DNA of 64,000 nt from Balanoglossus misakiensis. Lineage: Eukaryota > Hemichordata. The stretch covers positions 6,138,001 through 6,202,000 of the forward strand of contig CM082593.2 in assembly GCA_040954595.2 (NCBI GenBank), in the 5' to 3' direction. The notes under the pieces are model-generated. The model had not been told where the DNA came from, did no database searches, and saw only the letters and a program-made list of their open reading frames with translations. Below, in pieces: positions 34,117-56,285 of the stretch (within the stretch, counting starts at the first letter, position 1; every line of letters begins with the position of its first letter). The translations under genes were made by a program, and so were the position numbers.

Positions 34117-37079
34117 ATGGCCTGGAATTCATCCAAAGTCAGATACAATCGGCTGCCATCACAGTCAGTGGCCATTGATTTTGGTCCAGCCTTCAAGTTT
34201 GATTCAGTGTACACATATGGAGACAAAAATGATCACAAGCCACCGTATCTGACAGAACAGAGAGGTCAGTGTCTTTCATAGTATTTTATGCTTCCTGTTA
34301 CATTCATTTATAGCAAACTACAATTTGTGCAACATTTTCATCCATTTTTTTTAGTTTTTCCTTAATTTTTGAACAGATGGACATGATGTCTTATCGTCTT
34401 CGGGTCTTAATCAAAATTTTAGATAAAATGTGGAAAAACTTATGTGGGTTTCTTTTTTGAAAGATGACAACAAGTTGACTATGGTGTTCTGCTTATTAAG
34501 ATTGCCATTCATTAATTATTCATACAAACCAACATTTTCCCCACTATTTCGTTTCTTTCAGAGTACAAGCCGTCCTGTCTCATCATATTGTGTACCCATA
34601 TAGTCACATGTTTAAGTGTCCTCTTTTTTATACTGACATTCCCTGTGTCTGCTTGTATTTACTTCAAGGTGAGTGTCCATGTTGATTGGTATTACTCTTA
34701 CCATGCCACATTTTTCAAATGTGTTGCAACAGTTGTATCATATTTCCATATTTCTCCCCTTAATTCTAGACCAGTTGATCAGTTAACCCTTTTACCATGG
34801 TGGTGAAAGAGTTTATACTCTGATAATCTTTTTCTCTGTTCTTACGTGATAATCTTTTTCTCTGTTCTTAGGTGATTAAACAATATGAGAGAGTTGTTGT
34901 GTTCAGATTAGGAAGACTACAGCCTATGAAAGGGCCAGGTATGTTATGCTTCCAGTTTCAATATATTAACATGTATCACGGTTACTAGAAGAGAGTAACC
35001 GTGATTCACTGTTTTGTCAAAAAAGGAAGGCTTCAAATGATGACACCCTGTACTTACGTTTCAACTTCAATTTCCGTTGTCTTCAGGTATCATATTAGTT
35101 CTGCCATGGATTGACCACTGGAAGAAAGTCGACATGAGAATGCGAGCGTTCAACGTCCCACCACAGCAGGTAGTGTCTTAATCATTGTCTGTATTTTCCG
35201 AGTCATCTTTCTGAAGAGAATAACTATCTAGACACCTTTTTTCAGTGTTCATTTCTGTAATGTCTTGGGTCATCCCTGTAAAGTGTGTCACTAATGAATT
35301 GATAGACATTAAAATAAATCAAGAATGGTCATAATGCAAACCAGTATTTTCGAATTAAAATATTATAGACTGCAGAAGTGCCCTTGACAGTACATGTACT
35401 TCGCTCAGTATGTGAATTTGAACTGTATAGTAGGTTCTGAGTTTGAATTCTGTAAGAATACCAGACCATGCTTTCTGCAACTGACAGATATTCACCATGG
35501 ATGGTGCCGTCGTCAGCGTCGGTGCCAACATCCACTTCCAAATCAGTGACGGGATCGGCTCAGTGGCCTGCATCAAGGACCTGAATCATTCCACCCGGGT
35601 CTTGGGGCAGACGGCGTTGGTGAAATTGCTGTCGGGCCGACGCCACAACGAGATCGAGTGCGACAAGTATATTATCAACCAGACACTGCAAGTCGGACTG
35701 AATGAAGTCACGAAGAGGTGGGGAGTGCAGGTCACCAGGGTTGAAATGTAAGCGTTCGACTGATCCACATCTACACTGTCTTGTTCATATTAACCCTTTC
35801 ACCACCTTGGTTCAGTCCAAACCCATTGTTTTCTGTGGTAAGGTTGGACCTCTAAAGAGAGAACGGGGGTGAAAGGGTTAAAGGTGTATTTATTGGATGA
35901 ATGGATATTGTTTATTTCTACCTGCATAAAAATTAGCTACGGCCCTGGTTCTTTGCGAGTGTACATGTAAAGGATACAGCGTTGTCTACACGAGTTTTCA
36001 ACACAGTACTTCATTTCTGAAAAATTTATTTGCGAATTCTCTCTACTAGTTCTGATGTCACATTACTTGAAGAAGCAAGGCCGTTTGCGATGGGTCCAAT
36101 ACTGATGCCGCCAATGTTTGACCCCAAAGCGCAGAGTGCAGTGAATACAGGTGAGTATTAAACGCCAGAGAACACACTCAGGGCAGACAATCCAGGAGAC
36201 AGTTTGCCCTGGGGGGATTGCTTGCAGCATGCCTTGTTTTGAAATAAAAATTAAATTACCCTTAATTAAGCATCACACGTTACCCGTGGATGTGTAGCAT
36301 GGTCCCGGAGCATGGTGGAGTTTAACCCTTTCAAGCCTGGCTTTCTGGGAACGTATGTGAATTTCTCCTATATATAGGATATCCGGCCAGAAAGGGTTAA
36401 TTGAAGGAACATGTGATATACGTGTGTGGTATTCTCTGACTGACACACACGTCTTTGTGTTTTCTGAATAGTGACATCAATGATCTCAAACTTCAACTGG
36501 CAACCGACGTCTCCAACCACACAGTCTCCATCTGCACCCCCGGACGCCTCTGCCGAAGCACTGATACAGTTCTCGCCAGCGGCTGAAGCCAGCACGGAGT
36601 CAGCAACTGCCCCTGTTGCTATGAGCCCCGATGATATACTCTCGGCAGTCAAGTTACTGCTCAACGAATCCCTGGTTGAGCGTGTCGGAGCCGTCTATAA
36701 ATTTGTCTTGCATGGAACCGACAGCGGAACGTATTATCTGGACCTCAAAAATGGCAAGTATTGTTATCATGCAGATTAGTTACTTGTGTGTGTATTATGA
36801 CCGTGACGATATTGTGTATGAATCTAGATATCAAAGTTTGATAGATACATGTATACTATTTTGCATGTTGTAGGTGACGGTGATGCTGGTAAGGGTGACC
36901 CGCCCAATGGCGAGGCAGACGTCATCCTGGAGTTGACCTCACATGACATGCAGCTGATATTCTCGGGCGAACTTCGACCTTTCCAAGCGTATATGAGTGG
37001 TAGGTTGGTTGTCGACGGTGACCGCGGGCTGGCGATGAAACTGGAAGAGGTCGTAAAAGGACTGCAGGCATCGGATTAA
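34117..37079 (+). CDS. STOML1: Stomatin-like protein 1 (stomatin/PHB plus SCP2 domains), 417 aa
   Basis: Eight coding exons: 34117-34264, 34562-34668, 34872-34938, 35087-35169, 35488-35747, 36050-36150, 36472-36753, 36874-37079; phases agree throughout. The protein has a short cytosolic N-terminus, a hydrophobic hairpin near residues 54-84 (CLIILCTHIV...FPVSACIYF), a stomatin/PHB domain near 85-260 (ERVVVFRLGRL, RAFNVPPQQ, GLNEVTKRWGVQVTRVEM), a Ser/Pro/Ala linker, and a C-terminal SCP2 sterol-carrier domain (LVERVGAVYKFVL, FQAYMSGRLVVDGD). The combination of PHB and SCP2 is diagnostic for STOML1, a late-endosomal membrane protein linked to cholesterol handling and ion-channel modulation in vertebrates. 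The seventh exon must end at AATG followed by gcaagt (a GC donor), because the nearby GT donor would give an immediate stop. A polyadenylation signal AATAAA is at 37905-37910. Confidence 0.95.
35794..35877. mobile_element. 84-bp piggyBac-like MITE in a STOML1 intron
   Basis: CCCTTTCACC at the left and GGTGAAAGGG at the right are perfect inverted ends, and each is bounded by TTAA (35790-35793 and 35878-35881). TTAA target duplication with ends starting CCC is the signature of piggyBac elements. There is no coding capacity. Confidence 0.7.
36326..36396. mobile_element. 71-bp piggyBac-like MITE in a STOML1 intron
   Basis: It is bounded by TTAA at 36322-36325 and 36397-36400, with ends CCCTTTC and GAAAGGG. 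The inner segments (CCTGGCTTTCTGG, CCGGCCAG) are only partly complementary. It has the same end sequence as the element at 35794-35877 but a different interior. Confidence 0.6.
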
Positions 37080-37904
37080 TCAGAAATCTCCCCAGTAGAT
37101 GTACATATTTTTTTTTATGATTCTGTCATGATTTCTGAGCCAGCTATTTACGTGACAGGACTCCCTAGTTAGGTTAGAATTCCAAAATAGTCTCTGCGAG
37201 GAGATTGGCTAAAACCTTTGTACATATCACCCTGTGAATTTTGCTAGAAACATTGAAACAGTGTGCTACTGTTTGAGTGAATTCAAAAATACTAAATTAT
37301 TTGAGCATGTGCCAAATTCTTCAGATGAAGATTTCTCTCACTGATTTTTTTCAGTGTACATATTTTAAACTCAACTTCAGTAATTCAGGTCTGATGATAT
37401 TCACCCACTCTTTTGGTGAATTTTATATGTACAGACGGCCTCAGGAGTGTTACCCCCTGGCGCAGTTACCACCTGTTTCTCACCCATCAGTCAGAGCAAG
37501 GGTTAGGGTAAATGACCAGGGGGTGACAGCCCTAGAACCTTATGATATAACAATGAATTCTATGAATCACTGATACATATAACAGCACAGATTACTGTGT
37601 ATATATGGTAAGGAATATGGATAAATGTAATGATTGTCTGTGTAGATTATTTTAATAATTTGGTTCAACTCAAAACTGCATTTAAAACTGAGATCGAGAC
37701 AGCAAAACATATTTTTAGCAATTCTAAGTGCTCAATATCTAGATATTCGCCTAATTGTGTCAATAGTAACCCCTTATGACACAAGAAACCTGCTGAATGT
37801 GCTTATGTTTTTACATTACTTTTTCTCAGGTCATCCAGGAGTTGACACTCTGAAGGAATGTTTTGTTTAGTAAGAATGTTTACATGTAAATCTCTATAAA
37901 GATA

Positions 37905-37910
37905 AATAAA
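37905..37910 (+). terminator. Polyadenylation signal AATAAA of STOML1
   Basis: A canonical hexamer about 825 bp after the stop codon and the first good one in a plausible context (gataaataaac). Confidence 0.55.
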
Positions 37911-38076
37911 CTTTTACGTCTGAATTTGTTGCTGTTTTGGTGAGTTTGTTTGCTTTAAGTGGTTTCACTTCTCCCAGTGAATGAAACATGCTCATTGATT
38001 GTCTCAACTGAATGTTGTTGCATGAAACTGCTAAATACTAGTAGATCATTGTTTGTTTCAGTAATCCTGTTGGTAC

Positions 38077-38082
38077 TTTATT
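38077..38082 (-). terminator. Polyadenylation signal AATAAA of the zf-UBP gene
   Basis: A canonical AATAAA on the minus strand, about 70 bp downstream of the stop codon at 38151. Confidence 0.6.
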
Positions 38083-38150
38083 GTAGCCAACATGCATGTG
38101 CAACCTTGCCGTACACCCATGGAGTAACAAAATCTGGGTGATTAGTCATT

Positions 38151-38645
38151 TCAGACTGCTGGTTGATGTCCCGGTATGTCCTGTCCAAATTTTCTGATGT
38201 GTGCAGCCCGTTTTGCTGGCAACAGTACTTCGTTGTGCACATAGGAGTCACACGCATAACACCAAACAGACAAATCAGAGTAACTCAAAGTCAGTGGGTG
38301 GCTCTCCTCCAAACTGTGCATCAACATGTGTTCATTTATGAAGCGGCTGCAGCACACTTTGTAGCAGGCAAGGCAGACCCAGTTTTCCCGGGTGTCGCCG
38401 CAACCCGGGTTCTGGCACGGCCCACCCGGGTTCAGCCCGGTTTCCGGGACAGGGTCGACGCTCTCCAAGTGTGGGCACCACTCAAGTGGAACCACAGCAA
38501 ACATGGACGCTTCTGCATCTGGTACGTCCACTTGTCCAAGAAACTCGGCTACTGATGCGGCTGTACTTCCTCCGCCTCCGCAAGCGCCCTCGCTCGGTCC
38601 ACCAGTTGGCGGCTTATCTCCTTCATCATTAGCTGCCATCACCAC
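38151..38645 (-). CDS. Stand-alone HDAC6-type UBP zinc-finger protein, 164 aa, intronless
   Basis: The protein has a Gly/Ala/Ser-rich N-terminus (about 50 residues) and one zf-UBP domain that closely resembles the C-terminal domain of HDAC6, which binds free C-terminal Gly-Gly tails of ubiquitin. Visible motifs are WCPHL, CQNPGCGD, ENWVCLACYKVCC, SRFINEHMLMH, HPLTLSYSDLSVWCYACDSYVH and KFGQDIP. The zinc-ligand Cys and His residues appear complete. Residues corresponding to the ubiquitin-tail pocket (Arg in SRF; Trp and Tyr in VWCY; Tyr in SYVH) are kept. The protein ends a few residues after the domain, as HDAC6 does. No deacetylase domain or splice acceptor is visible upstream, so this is a free-standing ubiquitin-tail binder, perhaps derived from an HDAC6 gene by retrocopy or domain separation. 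The start could also be the second in-frame ATG at 38639. It is divergent from JNK. Confidence 0.88.
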   Translation of the reverse strand: MVMAANDEGDKPPTGGPSEGACGGGGSTAASVAEFLGQVDVPDAEASMFAVVPLEWCPHLESVDPVPETGLNPGGPCQNPGCGDTRENWVCLACYKVCCSRFINEHMLMHSLEESHPLTLSYSDLSVWCYACDSYVHNEVLLPAKRAAHIRKFGQDIPGHQPAV

Positions 38646-39292
38646 CCCCGTAAACTATTGTAGCTGGTTCTAAAAACCGACCGGACAGGTTCCCCAAACT
38701 AATCTGAGGGAGTAGTGTTGAGTCTCTTTCGCCCCTCGGTTTGACAATTTCACGCAGTTAAAGACCCGTACTTGTTTTACGGGAAGGAAAAGTTTGCAGC
38801 TCCGGGAAATCTTCCACACCAAAAGGAACGATCAATGGCGCCGCTAGCGACTGATCCTTGCAAAGAGCACACACTTTTACAGTGATGTTTTTGTGTACTA
38901 CGCAGGGGGTCACTACGACGTCATTGGCCGATCAGGGTATTCCTGGATGAGAAGTTACTATCAGTTTATTGTCAAAAAAAATCACCAACCGGCTTTCATG
39001 AACTGTCGTAGTGAAATCTGTAGCAAGAATAGATGTCTCTCGGAGTAAATGGAAGGTTAGATCTCACCGGGATATTCTTTGTGGGTTACTAGGTGTGTTT
39101 GTGGTGGAGTGTACCAGGTGAGTCGAGTTTCGCTTGTCATCCTTAGATGAATATGCGTGAGAGGCTTGCTTCACCTTCAACCGAGAGTATGAGATCACCA
39201 ATACTCAATTGAGTCACAGTAACTGATGATACGGAAACCGAAATTCATGATTTCGCAACTCTCGTCTTAGTAATAACGGTGTTTAGAATCGG
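38646..39292. promoter_or_regulatory. Probable bidirectional promoter between the zf-UBP and JNK genes
   Basis: The segment is richer in CpG than its surroundings. It carries a CRE-like GACGTCA at 38917-38923 that overlaps an inverted CCAAT box (ATTGG, 38923-38927). The genes on both sides point outwards. No coding exon is seen. Confidence 0.45.
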
Positions 39293-39522
39293 ATGAGTGA
39301 TCAGTCCAGAAGGAGGAAGTGTGCGATTGCATGTGAGGGGATCCATTTCCGAAATTATTTATCCCGTGAACATAATTGTTTTGTAAAGGATGCGATCCAC
39401 CCGTTAGGATCGGATCTGCCCAACATCCTCGATCGTATACTCTGGTTTGCCGTATTCGTATTTCGCCTGGCTAGTACACTTTCTAAAATAGGCATTTACA
39501 TCGAAATGGCCTTTGAAGTAAG
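39000..39522 (+). other. Probable 5'UTR exon of the JNK gene
   Basis: A clean donor (GAAGTAAG followed by gtaagtac) closes an exon at 39522. The first JNK coding exon begins with an acceptor at 46913, so an upstream non-coding exon is required. The left edge is not determined. A short open frame (39293-39526) runs through the donor and is not protein-like. Confidence 0.45.
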
Positions 39523-51814
<12,292 letters not shown>

Positions 51815-54622
51815 CAGATCACGAAAAGACGAACAGACAACCACATCACTTGACTGCAACTAGAGATAACAAATCAGCCCGGAGAACGATTTGGTATCCT
51901 AGCAACAAAAATTTGCTGCTTGCAATTAATTATAAACTTGATAAAAGTTTTCATGTGAGGCCTCCCAAATTGTTGTATAATTATGACTCTCATTCTGCCG
52001 TTTGGAAGGGTGTGTGTGTGTGTGTTAAGGGCTCGGGTGAGCTTAGGTTTCAAACCATCCACGATTTTAAAAGTCTTCCTACAGCACTGATAGCTCAACT
52101 CTGTCTTGTTCAGCTTTTCATTCACGATGCACAGCTTTTTGTCATTTCATGGGCCATCGTTATTCAAGCCTCATTTTTGCATGGACAAAATTAAAATCAT
52201 TTTTTTCACCTCATACATGAGCTTAGTGCTTTTGCATCTGTCTATCAGGTGACTGACACATGACTTGCTGTCAGGTGACTGTTGATTCTTCTGCAGTCAA
52301 GTGAAGGTGTTAGGCTAACTGCAGTTGCTATGTAGTGTTGTTATGCAATTTCTCACAGAATGAGTCTTTTCATACTCAGCAGTTCCCAATCACATTTCAA
52401 GCAAGTCAAAAAATGCCATCCTCTAGCAGTTATCAGTAACTGCAGTTGTCATGTTTTGTGGAATATTTTCCTCGTTGAAATTCATACAATTTTATATGTG
52501 TATACATGTATACTAGAATGATTATCAAACGGTGTTAACTTTGTAAGAGGCTTCAGAAATGCATTGTTTTTCCATCACTGTGTTGAGGGAGCATAATCAT
52601 GATGATGATTTTCATGGCTAATAATAGCCAGTGTCGTGATACTGTTTTGTTTCAAGTTTTGATTTTTGAGGACTCACATGAAAACTGATTTAATCTTCTC
52701 TAGAAACCATCAGGGAACCTTTCTCTGCATTTTTTTTCGTGTCAAAGTCATTTATTAAATTGTCCAAATATTTCTGCCGTGTACCGTTCTATTCAATGCA
52801 GTAAAAGCCAGGTTCTGTCACATTCTGGCTGTGTCCGCCAGCTGCCCTAGGGAGTCTAGCAGTCAACTTAGGCATGAATGAGCCAATCGGAATGGCTACT
52901 GCAGTAACCTGATTCCTTAGGCAAGTGATATATTGTTGCTGACTCCCTAGGAGTGCAGAAGCTAATCTGCCAATCGGCTGATCACACTTAGATAAGGCTC
53001 CCTAGAAGTGGAATAAAAGTCAAACATTTGGCATGTAAACATAACTGTCTCGTCACAGTACTGTACTGTTCTAAAATGAAATTTGTAAATGTTTTTCCTC
53101 TGTAAATGTACTTAGATATTTGTCATTGTAGTCTGAGAATTAATGCAAAATATAAAAGTCGGTGCTTTTATGATTTACCACGTTTCGGCTGACAAAAAAA
53201 TTTCAGAATGTGACAGTCTTTTAAATGATGACAATATTGTGAATCTGACAGGTTTGTGCTGTAATTACTTTTATGGCTTGTACAAATGCTGCGTGATAAT
53301 GCATAGTGGGGGTTGATTATTCAAGAAACTTAGATGGGTGGGGTTACTTGGGGAAGGGAGTTGAACATTGCAAAGTACTTGCCTGTGTAAAGTGTGTCTG
53401 TATATGTTGGTACTGTTTTTTTTTGTCTGTATAATACAAACAAGAAATTTTACGAAAACTTTGACATTTTTGTCTCCATTTTTTTCCTTTTTTTACTATT
53501 ACTTTATAATTACTCTTGTAGTGTGACTGATAATGGCAACGTGTTTGACAATCAGAAATGGCTTAGAATATTGAGCACCTGTATCTACCATTTTGGAGGC
53601 AGCCATGAGTTCAAGAACTTGACAAGCCATACTACAACAGCCCTCCAAACAAACTAAATGAGTTTGACCACCTAAGTCAGTGACAATTAGTGCATACAGA
53701 TGACTAGATTTTCAAGATGGTGGAATTCAGCTAAAATCTTATTTTCTTCAGCCACTCTATTTGAGGGATTTCTACAAAGGAATGATGCATATGCAAAGCT
53801 GTATTGAATTTAGTAGACGAGCAGATTTTGGGTGTATTTCCAAATTTGCTGTAAATTTTGAGGCAACTCTTTAACCATCTTCAAAATTAAATTGAAAGTC
53901 ATTACTAGTTTCATAAAATATTACATGTACCTGATATCATAATTCAGTCACTCTACAAGATTCAGATGTCAATTTGTAATCCCAGTTCAATTAAAAAAGA
54001 AACCAAAACTATTGTGTGAATACTCCCATCTGCTTGAGTCACTGTCTCCAGATAATATGCAAAAATAGTTCTTAACCATCAGATCCCGTGATTTGGGATA
54101 TAAAAACTTCTCTTGAAACTTTTATAGCGCAAAACTATAAACATGTTCACCTCATGACTCTATAGTTTCACCCATGCCCAAATTAAAACAATGGGGTCGT
54201 ACCATGTTGTGATAGTGAAAAGGTTATAATGGCTTGTGTCGTACGAGGAAAATATTGAATCTTGTCTGCTCTGATTATGTAACTAAAGGATGCATTTGAT
54301 GTACATGTATCACAAATTTTTCTCTTTGTTCTGAATTCAGTTACCATATTTGCTTCAAATTCAAATAGTGAACAGTCCAAAATGCAATCTTTTCCATCAA
54401 ACGTTATTTACGTGTAAAAACAATTGCCCTATTTTGATCTCTAGACGCCATGCCATGTCTTTGTAGTGTAATTACAGATGTCATTTGTATAAAAAAAAAA
54501 AAACTAAGAAAAAAATTGTAGAGGATGTAGTTCTGATTTTTGTGAACAATTTTTTTGTTTTCATAGTTTTGAGATTTTTGGTCATTTAGATAGGAGAATG
54601 TACAAAATATGTCAACAATAAA
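51815..54622 (+). other. Probable JNK 3'UTR, about 2.8 kb
   Basis: After the stop codon the sequence is AT-rich with no following exon. A good AATAAA occurs at 54617-54622, just after a T-rich stretch. It contains an 11-bp inverted repeat (cctagggagtc at about 52846-52856 and gactccctagg at about 52941-52951). Several open frames here (for example 51850-52194) have no domain and are not supported. Confidence 0.5.
54617..54622 (+). terminator. Candidate polyadenylation signal AATAAA of JNK
   Basis: A canonical hexamer in the context caacaataaaaatt. Earlier sites in the region are weaker. Confidence 0.4.
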
Positions 54623-56285
54623 AATTAAATGGTTTCCCTGACAGTAAACATTGTGATGTCTTCATTTTCGGTTGTAACAGTGGTAGTTGTATCATTTTCG
54701 CAAAGATGGACTGGAAATCAAAACACAAATTTTCTGACATACCCATACCCTCCACCCCCGAAATCAAATGGTTCTCCCCTAAGGATACACATACTGTATG
54801 AGACAGAGAATAATGTCTTTTCTTGGATATTGGTATTAAAATCTTTGTATTTTATGTCTATATGAAATATATAATAATCACCGTTAGTGTAAATACAAGC
54901 AGTTATCTTTAAAAAATATAGCATAAAATATATAACTTGCATAATTCCTCTACTCTTCTTTAAGTCTCCCTACGTCCATTACTCAGAATTTTATCAAATG
55001 ATTGTTTGATGTACATCTATTGTCCCTTTAAAGAGAAAATTTCTTTATGCTTATGCATGATATTTAGCTGGTCAACAGTAACTGTAATGATATATTCAGG
55101 TTACTATGACATGTAGAATAAGGACCTTGTGTTTGATACACAGACTATTAAAAGATGCAATGAAAAAATAGCTAGAGGTTAAAGCTTATGTCCCTTTAAG
55201 GCAAACTCCAGTCAGTTTGCCGATTGTACATTTTACATGTATATACAAACATGCTGAATTCAGAAAAGCATGAACATATCAGTGCTATTATCATCACTAG
55301 GGGGCGCTATAAAAGATGGGTACAAAACCTTTATCTGAAAAATATAAATTAAACTTATCTAGTATTTGTTCATTCACAAGAAAATACAACAGGATTATAG
55401 TAAAGTGATTGATTGGTCTTTGAGAAAATGATAAATATTTTTTTTTATTTGTGACCAGAACATTGGTTCAGTTGCACCATTTTGATAAAATGTAAATTTT
55501 GCCTATAACTCTACAAGTACAAGTGTCAAACTTTCCCTAGCTTATACTATTTTGCATAGATTCTAAAGTTTGTAAAAACATTCCAAGTGAAGTAACTAGC
55601 CACAAGTCCCAATATTATTTACATATCAACCTGAAAATTCTAAATAGGTTGTTTGTATATATATTCAGCTCAAACTCTTACAACAAAGTTGATTGAAGAT
55701 GCACTAAAATGTTCTGTCGGCTACACTTGTATTAAATCCACAATCTGTAACATTTCAGTGTTTTTTTCTGTGACCAATCCTATCTCATGAGATTTTACAG
55801 TTTAAAGGCACAAAGTTATTATTGCTATCATTTCTTGTGATTTGTGGAATTAAACAACCAAGCAGTTCATGTTGTGTCTTACTGAATTATCAACACAGCT
55901 GCTCTCAATAAGTTCGTCAATACAAACACCAAAACACCAAATGTAATATTTGGTGTGTACAAAAAATTAAGTCAATGGCCTGGATCAGCATGAGACTGCT
56001 CAGTTGAATAGAAAGGCACTTGAAGATATTATATAAAAGAGCACTTTAGCCATGAACAGACAGTCAAATCCAGCCATCAGCCAACCATGAGATGACTAAA
56101 AACTGGTTTAGTCAAGATTGCAAATAACAGTCAGTATTGAGTTGATCCAAATGCTGATAAATCGACCAGACGTCAGCCATCACGTACAACCTTTGACACA
56201 GGCGTAGCTCTCTCTCTAAGAGAGCTAAAGGCATCACCTTCTCAGCAGCCATTTTAAATTCTTCTTGCAAATGCAGCTTTGTTAC
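54623..56285. other. Convergent 3' region between JNK and the RhoGAP gene
   Basis: AT-rich and without a supported gene. The 3'UTR of the minus-strand RhoGAP gene lies in the right part; an AAATAAA on the minus strand near 55446 is one candidate end. Confidence 0.5.

Larger units (their letters stand above)
37080..38150. other. Convergent 3' region between STOML1 and the zf-UBP gene
   Basis: The 3'UTR of STOML1 probably ends near the AATAAA at 37905-37910. On the opposite strand AATAAA at 38082-38077 serves the zf-UBP gene about 70 bp after its stop. The two transcripts therefore end within about 200 bp of each other. I see no further gene here. Confidence 0.7.

Noticed and set aside
52846-52951. 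Inverted repeat cctagggagtc/gactccctagg as a transposon
   Set aside because: It is only 11 bp with a loop of about 85 bp and no target duplication; it may be chance.
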